This document shows, piece after piece, positions 15,824-24,891 of a DNA stretch of 64,000 nucleotides (position 1 is its first letter; each line of letters begins with the position of its first letter). A model generated the notes under the pieces. It was not told the DNA's origin, searched no databases, and saw nothing but the letters and a program-made list of their open reading frames with translations. Source of the stretch: Actinokineospora baliensis (GTDB lineage Bacteria; Actinomycetota; Actinomycetes; Mycobacteriales; Pseudonocardiaceae). A program made the position numbers and the translations under genes. Location of the stretch: positions 3,816,501 through 3,880,500 of the forward strand of contig NZ_JAFBCK010000001.1 in assembly GCF_016907695.1 (NCBI RefSeq), in the 5' to 3' direction.

Positions 15824-16312
15824 ATGAACCCCGTAGAGACCTCGGCGATCCTCTGGCGGCAGCGCGAGCTGCTGTCCCTGCTGCTGTTCAAGCTCGAGGT
15901 GGAGAGCCTGCTGCTGGCCGCGGGCCGCACCAGGTGGCTGGGGTCGGCGACCTACGAGGTCGAGCTGATGCTCGAGCGCATCCAGAGCACCGAACTGCTG
16001 CGGGCGGCCGCCGTCGACGAGCTCGCCGAGACCCTCGGCCTGGCGCCCGGCCCGAGCCTGGCCGCGCTCACCGACGCCCTCGACGAGCCCTGGAAGGCCG
16101 TCTTCAGCGAGCACCGCACCGCGCTGGCCACGCTGTCCGCCGAGATCGAGGCGGCCGTGGAGGCCAACCGCGACCTGCTGACCTCCGGTCGCCGCACGGT
16201 CGCCGAGGCGCTGCGCGTGGTGCGCGGCGGCGGCGACGGCGACCTGTACCGCGCCGACGGCAGCACCGCACCCGCCGCAGTGGGTGCCCGACTGGTGGAT
16301 GAGGCCCTGTAG
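15824..16312 (+). CDS. flgN: FlgN-family flagellar export chaperone
   Basis: Chaperone for the hook-filament junction proteins FlgK and FlgL. The 162-residue product is helical throughout (SAILWRQRELLSLLLFKLEV, SLLLAAGRTRWLGSATYEVE), with a later region LATLSAEIEAAVEANRDLLT, in line with the FlgN family, which is weakly conserved. The ATG at 15824 has GGAGG 7 bases upstream. It ends on the base where the flgK GTG begins (TAGTG), and flgK-flgL follow, which is the strongest support. Confidence 0.82.
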   Translation: MNPVETSAILWRQRELLSLLLFKLEVESLLLAAGRTRWLGSATYEVELMLERIQSTELLRAAAVDELAETLGLAPGPSLAALTDALDEPWKAVFSEHRTALATLSAEIEAAVEANRDLLTSGRRTVAEALRVVRGGGDGDLYRADGSTAPAAVGARLVDEAL

Positions 16313-17694
16313 TGAGTTCCTTCAACGGGATCAACACCGCCCTCACCGCCCTGCGCACCCAGCGCCAGGGCCTTGAGCTGGCCGGTCAGAACATCGCCAA
16401 CGCCGGGACCGAGGGCTACACCCGCCAGCGCCTGGAGACCACCTCCGTCGGCGGCTCCCCGGTGCCCGCCTTCTGGTCCACCCCGAACAAGCTCTCCACC
16501 GGCCAGGGCGTGCAGGTCACCTCGGTGAACCGGCTGCAGGACGCCTACATGGAGGCCAGGGTCCGCTCCGAGCACGAGCGCAAGGCCACCACCGAGACCG
16601 CGCACGAGGTGCTCACCGACGTCCAGCGCGTCTACAACGAGCCGAGCGACAACGGCCTGCAGGCCCAGCTGACCGACCTGTGGTCGGGCTTCGCCGACGT
16701 GTCCGACAACCCCGGCGACGTCGGGTCGCGCACGCAGCTGCTCACCCGCGCCCAGTCGGTGGCCAACACCCTCAACGCCGCCTCCGCCCAGCTCTCCGAC
16801 CAGTTCACCGCCCGCCGCGACCAGCTGGTCAGCACCGTCAACGACATCAACGCCGCCGCCAAGCAGCTCGCCGGGCTCAACGACGCCGTCGTGCGCGCCA
16901 AGGCGGCTGGCGTCAGCCACAACGAGCTCGCCGACCAGCGCGACAACGCCGCGCTCAAGCTCGTCGAGCTCACCGGCGCCCAGCTCACCCGCGGCGCCGA
17001 CGACTCGGTGACGCTGACCCTCGGCGGCTCCGCCCTGGTCAGCGGCGGCACCTCGCGCGACCTCAAGGTCACCAACGGCGCCGACATCGCCTCCGCCGTG
17101 TCGGACCCGGTGACCCTCAAGTGGGTCGACACCGACACCGCCGCCACCGGCGCGGGCGGCACCACCGGCGCCCTGGTCAACGGCCTCAACAACGTCCTGA
17201 CCGACCAGCTCACCCGCTTCGACAAGGTCGCCGCCGCGCTCACCACGACGGTGAACACCGCCAACGCCGCGGGCTTCACCAAGGCGGGCACCGCGGGCGG
17301 GGCGCTGCTGTCGGGCACCACCGCGGCCACCATCAAGGTCGCCACCACCGACCCGGCCGCCATCGCCGCGTCCTCGAGCAACACCCAGGCCCTCGGCGGC
17401 GGCAACGCCGACGTGATGGCCAGGCTCGGTTCGAAGGCGGGCGGCGCCGACGAGGTCTACCAGACCAACACCGCCGACATCGGCATGCGGGTGCGCGCCG
17501 CCGAGCAGGCCGTCGCCACCCAGACCACGATCTCCAACCAGGTCGACGCCGCCCGCGCCGCCGCCTCGGGGGTCAACCTGGACGAGGAGCTCACCTCGAT
17601 GATCACCTACCAGCGCTCCTACGAGGCCGCCGCGCGCGTCATGTCCACGGTGGACTCCATGCTCGACACGCTGATCAACCGGATGGGGGTCTAA
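16312..17694 (+). CDS. flgK: Flagellar hook-associated protein 1 FlgK
   Basis: First hook-filament junction protein. It starts SSFNGINTALTALRTQRQGL and has NIANAGTEGYTRQRLETTSV, the FlgK N-terminal signature; it ends GVNLDEELTSMITYQRSYEA followed by RVMSTVDSMLDTLINRMGV, the matching C-terminus. The length of 460 is normal. The GTG at 16312 shares one base with the flgN stop. Confidence 0.97.
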   Translation: MSSFNGINTALTALRTQRQGLELAGQNIANAGTEGYTRQRLETTSVGGSPVPAFWSTPNKLSTGQGVQVTSVNRLQDAYMEARVRSEHERKATTETAHEVLTDVQRVYNEPSDNGLQAQLTDLWSGFADVSDNPGDVGSRTQLLTRAQSVANTLNAASAQLSDQFTARRDQLVSTVNDINAAAKQLAGLNDAVVRAKAAGVSHNELADQRDNAALKLVELTGAQLTRGADDSVTLTLGGSALVSGGTSRDLKVTNGADIASAVSDPVTLKWVDTDTAATGAGGTTGALVNGLNNVLTDQLTRFDKVAAALTTTVNTANAAGFTKAGTAGGALLSGTTAATIKVATTDPAAIAASSSNTQALGGGNADVMARLGSKAGGADEVYQTNTADIGMRVRAAEQAVATQTTISNQVDAARAAASGVNLDEELTSMITYQRSYEAAARVMSTVDSMLDTLINRMGV

Positions 17695-17697
17695 GCC

Positions 17698-18585
17698 GTG
17701 GTCGCATTCCGCGTGACCGAGCAGTCCACTTCGGCCAAGGTGCTGGCCGGTCTGCGCACCAGCGCCAACAACGTCGACCGGCTGCGCGAGCAGATGACCA
17801 CCGGCAAGCAGGTGGCCAAGCCGTCCGACTCGCCGACCGGCACCGTGTCGGCGATGCAGCTGCGCAACGACATCGCCGCCCGCGAGCGCTACGACCGCAG
17901 CGCCACCGACGGCGTCGCCAGGCTCAGCACCGCGGAGGCCGCGCTCTCCACCGGCGGCGACCTGCTCAACCGGGCCCGCGACCTGGTGCTGCAGGGCATG
18001 TCGCAGCCCGCGGTCGGCGATCCCGCCGCCCGCGCCGGGATCGCCGTCGAGATCCGCGGCCTGCGCGACAACATGATCTCGGTCGCCAACACCTCGTACC
18101 TGGGCCGCCCGGTCTTCGGCGGCACCACCGACAAGGACCGCGCCTTCCTGGACACCGGCGCGTACCAGGGCGACACCGGCAGCGTGCAGCGCCGCGTCGG
18201 CGACAGCTCCCAGGTGCGCGTCGACGTCTCCGCCGACGTGTTCGGCACCGCGGCGGGCAACGTCTTCGACGTGCTGGACTCGATCGCTACCGGCCTGGAG
18301 ACCAACCCGGCCACCCTGTCGAGTGACCTCAATCGGTTGGATTCGGCCAAGTCGCGCTTCACGAACGAACTGACCGCGGTGGGCAGCCGCTACAGTCAGC
18401 TCACCGCGGCCCAGGACACCGCCAGCACCCAGGTCCTGGCGCTGACGTCGCGGTTGTCCGAGATCGAGGACATCGACATGGCCAAGGCGGTGATCGACCT
18501 GCAGACGCAGAGCGCGGGCTACGAGGCCGCCCTCGCGGCGACCGCCCGGGTCGTGCAGCCCTCACTGCTGGACTTCCTGCGATGA
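17698..18585 (+). CDS. flgL: Flagellar hook-associated protein 3 FlgL
   Basis: Second junction protein, related to flagellin. The N-terminus FRVTEQSTSAKVLAGLRTSA with LREQMTTGKQVAKPSDSPTG and the C-terminus LSEIEDIDMAKAVIDLQTQS, then VVQPSLLDFLR, are FlgL signatures. The length of 295 is standard. The GTG start lies 3 bases after flgK. Its stop overlaps the earliest possible fliW ATG. Confidence 0.96.
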   Translation: MVAFRVTEQSTSAKVLAGLRTSANNVDRLREQMTTGKQVAKPSDSPTGTVSAMQLRNDIAARERYDRSATDGVARLSTAEAALSTGGDLLNRARDLVLQGMSQPAVGDPAARAGIAVEIRGLRDNMISVANTSYLGRPVFGGTTDKDRAFLDTGAYQGDTGSVQRRVGDSSQVRVDVSADVFGTAAGNVFDVLDSIATGLETNPATLSSDLNRLDSAKSRFTNELTAVGSRYSQLTAAQDTASTQVLALTSRLSEIEDIDMAKAVIDLQTQSAGYEAALAATARVVQPSLLDFLR

Positions 18586-19085
18586 CCGCCGGACCCTCCA
18601 CGCTGACTGCTGGACCGTCCACGCTGATCGCTGGACCTTCCACGCTGTCCGCGCCAACGCCCCGAGGAGGCACCGCGTCCGCCGTGAGCACCACCGAAGC
18701 CAAGGCCCTGCCCACGATCGAGTTCCGCACCCCGATGCCCGGGTTCCCCGAGCACCGCGAGTTCGTGCTCGTCGCGGTCGACGAGGACGGCCCGCTGTTC
18801 ACCCTGCGCTCGGTCGACGACCCGGACCTGAGGTTCCTGGTCGTGCCCCCGGCGCCGTTCTACCCCGACTACGCGCCCCGGGTGGGTGAACAGGTGCTCG
18901 AGCAGTTGGGCACCACCGACCCGAACGACCTGCTGGTCCTGCTCGTGGTCACCGCCGCTGGCACGGTCGCCGAGGCCACCGCCAACCTGCTCGCGCCGGT
19001 GATCGTCGACCAGAGCACCCGACGGGCGGTCCAGGTCATCCTGGAGGAAGATCTCCCCATCCGTGCCCGGTTGCTGCCCGCCTGA
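18582..19085 (+). CDS. fliW: Flagellar assembly factor FliW
   Basis: Anti-CsrA protein that senses free flagellin. The core from about residue 42 reads TIEFRTPMPGFPEHREFVLV with FTLRSVDDPDLRFLVVPPAP, the FliW family pattern (i.F.e.GlpGFe....f.l), and ends with the TANLLAPVIVDQSTRRAVQV signature. Two starts are possible. ATG 18582 overlaps the flgL stop but has no clear ribosome site, and gives 167 residues whose first 22 contain TAGPSTL repeats. GTG 18684 gives a normal 133-residue FliW, with AGGAGG 13 bases upstream. I give the longer form and consider either start open. It lies 27 bases before csrA. Confidence 0.9.
   Translation: MTAGPSTLTAGPSTLIAGPSTLSAPTPRGGTASAVSTTEAKALPTIEFRTPMPGFPEHREFVLVAVDEDGPLFTLRSVDDPDLRFLVVPPAPFYPDYAPRVGEQVLEQLGTTDPNDLLVLLVVTAAGTVAEATANLLAPVIVDQSTRRAVQVILEEDLPIRARLLPA
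18585..18647 (+). repeat. Three tandem 21-bp repeats at the start of fliW
   Basis: Three copies of a 21-base unit of the form RYYGCYGGACCNTCCACGCTG (18585-18605, 18606-18626, 18627-18647), in frame with fliW and encoding TAGPSTL, TAGPSTL, IAGPSTL. The period is a multiple of three and all three copies end CCACGCTG. Confidence 0.85.
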
Positions 19086-19112
19086 TCCCGAGGGCGGGGG
19101 AGGAGTGATCAC

Positions 19113-19415
19113 GTGCTGGTGCTGACCCGTCGAACCGGTGAGAGCGTGCGGATCGGGGACGAGGTCACCGTCACCATCCTCGACATCAGGGGCGACGTGG
19201 TCCGCGTGGGCATCCAGGCGCCCCGCTCGGTCACCGTCCACCGCGATGAGGTCTACCGGGAGTTGCGCAAGGCCAATGAGGCGGCGGCGCGCACGGCGGA
19301 GCAGGGGGCGGCGTTGTTGACGGACGCGTTGCGGAAGCGGGTGCAGGAACCGCGTGGGCCTGTGCCGGGGCCGCCTGTGCCGCGGCCGCCGGTGCCTGGG
19401 CCGCCTGGGAGCTGA
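19113..19415 (+). CDS. csrA: Translational regulator CsrA with proline-rich tail
   Basis: RNA-binding repressor that targets GGA motifs; here expected to act on fliC mRNA and to be held by FliW. The core MLVLTRRTGESVRIGDEVTV, then VVRVGIQAPRSVTVHRDEVY (residues 1 to about 50), is classical CsrA with the RNA-contacting beta-1 and beta-5 strands. The family is usually 60-80 residues; this one has 100, with a helix ARTAEQGAALLTDALRKR and a final PGPPVPRPPVPGPP stretch. The GTG at 19113 is preceded by GGGGGAGGAG. It is the last gene of the flgN operon. Confidence 0.95.
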   Translation: MLVLTRRTGESVRIGDEVTVTILDIRGDVVRVGIQAPRSVTVHRDEVYRELRKANEAAARTAEQGAALLTDALRKRVQEPRGPVPGPPVPRPPVPGPPGS

Positions 19416-19462
19416 CGGCTCGTCGCTTCGCGCCTTGCGACCTGGTCTGTGGTGGTGCGGTG

Positions 19463-19609
19463 TGCTCGATGGGGCGAACCTGTTTTGCGCGGGGCCCCTG
19501 CGCCAGTCGTGGCAGGACCGCAAAGCTGGGGCCGAAAAGCATGGCCCTGTCCGCGCAGAACGCTACGACTGCCGCTCCCCCACGCAAAACAGGTCCGCCC
19601 CATCGAGCA
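19463..19609 (-). repeat. Palindromic element copy A
   Basis: 147 bases with 27-base terminal inverted repeats, left TGCTCGATGGGGCGAACCTG and its near complement at the right end (one mismatch), and inner complementary segments CAGTCGT (19504-19510) and ACGACTG. The strand is given as minus because the imperfect pairs become G-U on that strand. Confidence 0.85.
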
Positions 19610-19701
19610 GTGTGTGGGCGGCTTCCGAGTGTCCAGTGGTTGGCTTGAGTGGGCTGACTCGGTGGGCTGGGTTGGCGGGGTCGGTTCGTGGTGGTGCGGT
19701 G

Positions 19702-19849
19702 TGCTCGATGGGGCGAACTTGTTTTGCGCGGGGCCCCTGCACCAGCCGTGGCAGGACCGCAAAAGCCGGGGCCGAAAAGCATGGCCCTGCAGCGAGGCAA
19801 GGCTACGACTGCCGCCACCCCACACAAAACAAGTCCGCCCCATCGAGCA
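19702..19849 (-). repeat. Palindromic element copy B
   Basis: Same architecture as copy A. Relative to A the left arm has CTTG for CCTG and the right arm CAAG for CAGG: a compensatory C-G to T-A change. The inner stem has CAGCCGT opposite ACGACTG, a single A-C on plus that is G-U on minus. Confidence 0.85.
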
Positions 19850-19941
19850 TTTAGGTGGGCGGCTTCCTGGGAGCGGTGGTCGGGCTGGCGGGGCTGACTC
19901 GGGGGGCTGGGTTGGCGGGGTCGGTTCGTGGTGGCTGGGGG

Positions 19942-20087
19942 TGCTCGATGGGGCGAACCTGTTTTGCGCGGGGCCCCTGCACCAGCCGTGGCAGGACCGC
20001 AAAGCTGGGGCCGAAAAGCGTGGCCCTGCAGCGCACAACGCTACGGCTGCCGCCACCCCACGCAAAACAGGTCCGCCCCATCGAGCT
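19942..20087 (-). repeat. Palindromic element copy C
   Basis: Same architecture. Its inner stem is CAGCCGT with CGGCTG, the fully paired C-G version of the T-A pair in copy A. The right terminus is GAGCTG instead of GAGCAG. Confidence 0.85.
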
Positions 20088-20099
20088 GTGTGTGGGCGG

Positions 20100-20275
20100 C
20101 TTCCGAGTGTCCAGTGATCGGGCTGGCGGGGTTGGCTCGGTGGGCGGGGTTTGTGTGGGCTGGCTCGGTGGGTTGGGTTGGCACCAGCTGCTTCGGGGGG
20201 CGGTGGCCGGGCTGGCGGGGTTGGCTCGGTGGGGCTGAGGTGGGTGGGCTGGCTCGGTGGGGTGGGCTGGCACTG
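20100..20275 (+). repeat. G-rich short repeats, left block
   Basis: At least four copies of a core GGCTCGGTGGG (near 20133, 20162, 20223, 20251), often extended with TTGGGTTGGC and followed by GGGGGCGGTGG. The dense GG/GGG runs could form G-quadruplexes. Inverted counterparts lie at 24600-24888. Confidence 0.7.
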
Positions 20276-20387
20276 GACCTCCAGGATCTGGGGCAATTCG
20301 CCCAGGGGTGGAGGAATCGGTGCTGCCCCAGGGAACCTGGGGGTTGATGGGGGCGCAGGGGGCGTGGAGTTGGGGCATGCTGCTCCC

Positions 20388-22379
20388 GTGCAGGAAGCCA
20401 GCCCGCAGGCGGAGATCGTCGAGCCCGAGTACCTCGTCCCGGCTGAAGTGGACTCGCCGAGTCAGGGGGGTGTGCCGAGGCGGCCGTTGGTCAGGTGGCT
20501 GCTGAAGCACCGGGTGCAGCCGGTGGGGCGGGCGGGGGAGGAGGAGCACGGGGAGCCCCAGGCCTGGTGGAAGGTGATGTGCCTGACGGGGGTGGACTAC
20601 TTCTCCACGTTGTCGTACCTGCCTGCCATCGCCGTGGTCGCGGCTGGGGCGATCTCGCCGATCGCGACCGTGTTGATCGTGGTGTTGACGTTGTTCGGGA
20701 TGTTGCCGATGTACCGGCGGGTCGCGCACGAGAGCCCCAACGGGCAGGGGTCGGTGGCGATGCTGGAGAAGCTGCTGCCGTTCTGGCGGGGCAAGGTGTT
20801 CGTGCTGGTGCTGCTCGGGTTCGTCGCGACGTCGTGGATCATCACGATCACGTTGTCGGCGGCGGACGCCACGGTGCACATGGTGGAGAACCCGTTCTTC
20901 CCGTCGTTCCTGCACGGGCACGAGGTGCTGGTCACCGTGGTGCTGCTGCTCGTGCTCGGCGGGGTCTTCCTGCTCGGGTTCAGCGAGGCCGTCTCGGTCG
21001 CGATCCCGTTGGTGGCGGTGTTCCTCGCGCTCAACGCGGTCATCGTGGTCGTGGGGATCGGGGAGTTGGTCACCCACGGGACCCAACTGGCGGACTGGTG
21101 GACCGCGCTCACGGCGGGCGGCGACATCGCCGGTACGGCTGTGCTCGCGTTCCCGTTGCTGGTGCTGGGGTTGTCCGGGTTCGAGACCGGGGTCAGCATG
21201 ATGCCGCTCATCGCCGCCGAGGGGGCCGACGCGAAGCAGCGGCTGGCCAACCGGATCCGCAACACCCGTAGGCTGCTCACCACCGCCGCGCTGATCATGT
21301 CGGGCTACTTGGTGGCCACCAGCCTCATCACAACCGTGCTGATCCCCAAGGAGAAGTTCGACGAGGGCGGCGAGGCGGCCGGGCGCGCGTTGGCGTACCT
21401 GGCGCACACCCGCCTCGGTGACGCGTTCGGCACCGTCTACGACATCAGCAGCATCCTGATCCTGTGGTTCGCGGGTGCCTCCGCGATGGCGGGTCTGATC
21501 AACATCGTGCCCCGGTACCTGCCTTCTTATGGCATGGCGCCGGAGTGGGGTCGGGCGATCCGGCCCGTTGTGCTCGTCTACACCGCGATCTGCGTGGGCA
21601 TCACCATCGCCTTCAAGGCCGACGTCAACGCCCAGGCGGGGGCCTACGCCACCGGGATCCTGGCGATGATGGTGTCCGGTGCCTTCGCGGTGACCGTGTC
21701 CGCGTTCCGCCGCAAGCAGACCCGCCCCGCCGCCGGGTTCACCGTGCTGACCCTGGTGCTGCTGTACGCGTTGGTCGCCAACGTCGTGGAGAAGCCGGAC
21801 GGCATCGCCATCTCGGCGGTGTTCGTCGCCGGGGTGATCGTGGTGTCGCTGATCTCCAGGGTCACCCGCACCACGGAGCTGCGCGCCGACCGCATCGAGT
21901 TCGACGAGGCCGCCAGGGGGTTCATCACCGACTCCATCAACCACGACGGCAGGCTCAACATCATCGCCAACAAGCGGCAGGCTGGCGACGCCGAGGAGTA
22001 CGCGGCCAAGGAGGTCGAGCAGCGCGGGCTGAACCCGGTGCCGGGCAGCGCCGACATCCTGTTCCTGGAGATCGACGTGGTCGACCCGTCGGACTTCAGC
22101 GACGTGCTGCGGGTGCGCGGGGTCGACGTGACCGGCCACCGGGTGCTGCGCGCAGACAGCCCCGCGGCGCCCAACGCGATCGCGGCGCTGCTGCTGGCCC
22201 TGCGCGACGCGACGGGGGTCAAGCCGCACTGCTACTTCGAGTGGTCCGAGGGCAACCCGCTCACCCACCTGTTCCGGTACCTGCTGCTGGGCCAGGGCGA
22301 CACGGCGCCGGTCACCAGGGAGATCCTGCGCACCGCCGAACCCGACCCCGAGCGCAGGCCAGGCATCCACGTCGGCTGA
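20388..22379 (+). CDS. APC-superfamily permease with C-terminal cytosolic domain
   Basis: Integral membrane transporter. From about residue 65 it reads [20 protein letters not shown], the TM1 start of APC permeases of the KimA/YdaO-like group, followed by some 11-12 hydrophobic helices (for example [60 protein letters not shown]). The last roughly 150 residues are soluble, with [20 protein letters not shown]. Substrate unknown; amino acid or potassium are both possible for this group. The GTG at 20388 is my choice (663 residues); a GTG at 20364 with a G-rich leader is an alternative. It stands alone between repeats and the chemoreceptor. Confidence 0.82.
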   Translation: MQEASPQAEIVEPEYLVPAEVDSPSQGGVPRRPLVRWLLKHRVQPVGRAGEEEHGEPQAWWKVMCLTGVDYFSTLSYLPAIAVVAAGAISPIATVLIVVLTLFGMLPMYRRVAHESPNGQGSVAMLEKLLPFWRGKVFVLVLLGFVATSWIITITLSAADATVHMVENPFFPSFLHGHEVLVTVVLLLVLGGVFLLGFSEAVSVAIPLVAVFLALNAVIVVVGIGELVTHGTQLADWWTALTAGGDIAGTAVLAFPLLVLGLSGFETGVSMMPLIAAEGADAKQRLANRIRNTRRLLTTAALIMSGYLVATSLITTVLIPKEKFDEGGEAAGRALAYLAHTRLGDAFGTVYDISSILILWFAGASAMAGLINIVPRYLPSYGMAPEWGRAIRPVVLVYTAICVGITIAFKADVNAQAGAYATGILAMMVSGAFAVTVSAFRRKQTRPAAGFTVLTLVLLYALVANVVEKPDGIAISAVFVAGVIVVSLISRVTRTTELRADRIEFDEAARGFITDSINHDGRLNIIANKRQAGDAEEYAAKEVEQRGLNPVPGSADILFLEIDVVDPSDFSDVLRVRGVDVTGHRVLRADSPAAPNAIAALLLALRDATGVKPHCYFEWSEGNPLTHLFRYLLLGQGDTAPVTREILRTAEPDPERRPGIHVG

Positions 22380-22396
22380 GGCGGTGTGGTGTTTTC

Positions 22397-22424
22397 CTCA
22401 TCTCCGGCCCACCCGAGCCGAGTG
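22397..22424 (+). promoter_or_regulatory. Sigma-28-type promoter of the chemoreceptor gene
   Basis: Plus strand CTCA, 16 bases, GCCGAGTG, ending 36 bases before the start codon. It puts this receptor under the same inferred sigma as the flagellar genes, as is usual for chemoreceptors. Confidence 0.58.
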
Positions 22425-22460
22425 TCCGGGAAACGAACGCGGTTCGGTGAGGAGATGGTC

Positions 22461-24386
22461 GTGGCACTGTTCGCCCCTGCGAGCGCCCTGCTGGGCAGGC
22501 TCAAGTACGCGCACAAGATCCTCCTGCTCACCGTGGTGCTGCTGCTGCCGCTGGGCTTCGTCGCCTGGGGCTACATCGGGATCCAGAGCTCGCAGATCGA
22601 CTTCAGCGCCAAGGAGCGCGACGGCGTCGCCTACCTGCGGCCGGTGCTCACCCTGACCGCCGCGACCGTCGAGGCCCGCGCCGCCGCTTCCGCCGGGACG
22701 TCGGTGTCGTCGATCTCCGACGAGATCACCGCCGTTGACGCCGTCGATGCCACCTATGGTGCCGAGCTGGGTGTCACCGACGCGTGGCGCACCGCGCGCA
22801 CCGCGCTGACCGCCGCGGCGGGCACCGGCCAGAGCGCCTACGACAGCTACACCAAGGCGTCCTCGGCGCTGCTGACCCTGATCGTGGCCATCTCCGACAC
22901 GTCGAACCTGACGCTGGACCCCGACCTCGACTCGTACTACCTGATGGACGCGCTGGTGTTCCGCCTGCCCGCCCTGCTCGACACCACCGGCCAGGTCGTC
23001 GACGACGCCAAGCTGGCCGTCGCCGACGGGTCCGCCGAGGGCCTGCAGACGACCAGGCTGCGGCTGTCGAAGGCGTCCGGGGCGCTGGAGAGCACCCAGG
23101 CCGCGGTCGGCACCGGCATGAAGACCTCCTTCGAGAAGACCGCCCGCACCGAGCTGGCCGCCGCGAAGTCCGATGTGGACGCCGAGCAGAAGGCGTTGCA
23201 GGCGATCCTGGCGCAGGTCAACACCGCGGTGGAGACCGGCGACCTGACCGCGGTCACCGCGGCCACCGGCGACACCGCGCGCACCGAGCTCGCGCAGCTG
23301 ATGGCCAAGCTCGGCCCGGAGCTCGACGAGCTGCTGCAGACCCGCATCGCCGCGTTCGAGCACAACGCGCTGGTCGTGGAGATCGCCACCCTGGTCGCGG
23401 TGCTGCTGGTCGGCTACCTGCTGGTCGGCTTCTACCTGTCGGCCACCGTGCCGCTGCGCCGCACCGTGCACACCCTGCGCGCCCTCGCCGACGGCGACCT
23501 CACCCAGCGCGTGTCGGTCGACACCCGCGACGAGGTCGGCCAGATGGGCCACGCGCTCAACGAGGCCCTCGGCCGGGTCAAGTCCGCCATCGAGGAACTG
23601 CAGGGCGACGCCGAGGGGGTCGCCAGCGCCTCGACCGAGCTGTCGGCGGTCTCCGGCGAACTGCGCCGCACCGCCCAGTCCAGCGCGGCCCGCGCCGGTG
23701 AGGTCGGCTCCATCGCCAACCAGGTCTCCGCCCACGTCACCTCGGTGTCCACCGGCGCCGAGGGCATGACCTCCGCCATCGACGAGATCTCCTCCGGCGC
23801 CAGCAAGGCCGCCGCCGTCGCGGTCGAGGCCGTCGACGCGGCCCTGGCCACCCAGGCCACCATCGGCAGGCTCGAGGACAGCTCCAAGCAGATCGGCGAG
23901 GTCGTCAAGGTGATCACCGCGATCGCCGACCAGACCAACCTGCTGGCGCTCAACGCGACCATCGAGGCCGCCAGGGCAGGCGAGTCCGGCAAGGGCTTCG
24001 CCGTCGTGGCGGGCGAGGTCAAGGACCTGGCCCACGAGACGAGCAAGGCCACCGGCGACATCTCGGCCAAGGTCGACGCCATCCAGGCCGACGCCAAGGC
24101 CGCCGTCGAAGCCATCGAGGGCATCGCGGGCGTCATCGCCCGCATCAACGACTTCCAGACCACCATCGCCGCCGCCGTCGAAGAGCAGTCCGCCACCACC
24201 GGCGACATGAGCCGAGCCATCGGCCAGGTCGCCTCCGGCGCCCGAGAAATAGCCGACGGCATCAACGACGTCGTCACCGAGAACGAACAAACCACCACCG
24301 GCGCCGTGTCGACCGCAGCAGCCGCCGACGAACTGGCAGGCACCGCCGAACGCATGCGCGGCATCGTCAGCCGCTTCACGATCTAG
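22461..24386 (+). CDS. Methyl-accepting chemotaxis protein
   Basis: Membrane chemoreceptor. TM1 (about residues 20-40, [20 protein letters not shown]), an extracytoplasmic helical sensor of roughly 270 residues, TM2 ([20 protein letters not shown]), a HAMP linker ([20 protein letters not shown]) and the signalling hairpin ([20 protein letters not shown], then [18 protein letters not shown]). No CheR pentapeptide at the C-terminus. The GTG at 22461 has GAGGAG 6 bases upstream; the ATG at 22455 abuts that site and is less likely. No che genes are in the window. Confidence 0.93.
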   Translation: MALFAPASALLGRLKYAHKILLLTVVLLLPLGFVAWGYIGIQSSQIDFSAKERDGVAYLRPVLTLTAATVEARAAASAGTSVSSISDEITAVDAVDATYGAELGVTDAWRTARTALTAAAGTGQSAYDSYTKASSALLTLIVAISDTSNLTLDPDLDSYYLMDALVFRLPALLDTTGQVVDDAKLAVADGSAEGLQTTRLRLSKASGALESTQAAVGTGMKTSFEKTARTELAAAKSDVDAEQKALQAILAQVNTAVETGDLTAVTAATGDTARTELAQLMAKLGPELDELLQTRIAAFEHNALVVEIATLVAVLLVGYLLVGFYLSATVPLRRTVHTLRALADGDLTQRVSVDTRDEVGQMGHALNEALGRVKSAIEELQGDAEGVASASTELSAVSGELRRTAQSSAARAGEVGSIANQVSAHVTSVSTGAEGMTSAIDEISSGASKAAAVAVEAVDAALATQATIGRLEDSSKQIGEVVKVITAIADQTNLLALNATIEAARAGESGKGFAVVAGEVKDLAHETSKATGDISAKVDAIQADAKAAVEAIEGIAGVIARINDFQTTIAAAVEEQSATTGDMSRAIGQVASGAREIADGINDVVTENEQTTTGAVSTAAAADELAGTAERMRGIVSRFTI

Positions 24387-24393
24387 CCCCCTT

Positions 24394-24428
24394 GGTGGCC
24401 CCGTTCCCTTTGCCGGAGCGGGGCCACC
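24394..24428 (+). terminator. Hairpin after the chemoreceptor gene
   Basis: 10-bp perfect stem (GGTGGCCCCG with CGGGGCCACC) and a 15-base loop, starting 8 bases after the stop. No U-run follows, so it may be a weak terminator or stabiliser. Confidence 0.55.
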
Positions 24429-24462
24429 GAGCTGGCACCAAGATCAAACCACCCCAAGCACC

Positions 24463-24553
24463 CCCCAATACACAGCTTACCGACCACCAACGACAGAAAC
24501 CCTCTGCGCGACTTAGGGCCTGTGGACAACCGGCCGAGGATCCTTGGACAACC
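24463..24553. repeat. Direct-repeat unit 1 with DnaA-box-like sites
   Basis: CCCCAATACACAGCTTACCGA, followed after about 38 bases by TGTGGACAACC (24521-24531) and TTGGACAACC (24544-24553). TGTGGACAA is the complement of the actinobacterial DnaA box TTGTCCACA. A second unit lies at 25137. Single boxes can occur by chance at this GC content; the paired layout is what is notable. Confidence 0.55.
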
Positions 24554-24599
24554 GCTCTGTCCGGATAGGCCTCAGTGGACAGCGCCATCCTGGGAGATA

Positions 24600-24888
24600 C
24601 ACCCGAAGTGTCGGTGCCAGCCCAACCACCGCTCCCCGGAACCCGCTGGTGCCCACCCAACCCGCCGAGCCAACCCACCTGGTCGACCACCGCTCCTCGG
24701 AAGCCATCGTGCCAAACCCGCCCACCGAGCCAGCCCACCCACCCCGGCCCGCCGAGTCAGCCCTGCCAGCCCAACTCACCGGGCCAACCCACCTGGTCGA
24801 CCACCGCTTCCCGGAAGCTGGCGTGCCAACCCAACCCACCGAGCCAGCCCACTCAACCCCACCACCGCTCCCGGAAGTCGCTGGTGCC
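24600..24888 (-). repeat. G-rich short repeats, right block (inverted)
   Basis: The complement contains repeated units GGCTGGCTCGGTGGG, GGTTGGCACC and CTTCCGGGGAGCGGTGG with about 75-115 bases between like elements, the same family as 20100-20275 but on the other strand. Together the two blocks bracket the permease and chemoreceptor genes. Confidence 0.7.
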
Positions 24889-24891
24889 AAC

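Larger units (their letters stand above)
19416..20387. other. Repeat-rich intergenic region after csrA
   Basis: 972 bases without a credible gene. It carries three direct copies of the palindromic element (19463, 19702, 19942; period 239-240 bases) separated by similar G-rich spacers, then a run of GGCTCGGTGGG-type repeats to about 20275. Open frames here exist only because repeats lack stops; they differ in every frame and resemble nothing. Confidence 0.8.

Noticed and set aside
19463..20087. CRISPR array from three evenly spaced copies
   Set aside because: Units are about 147 bp with long similar spacers of about 92 bp, and no cas genes are present.
19253..20296. Long open frames in both strands through the palindromic repeats (up to about 350 codons)
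   Set aside because: They arise because the repeated element lacks stops in several frames; the products are repeats of the same low-complexity segment, have no ribosome sites and match the DNA repeat period rather than a protein pattern.
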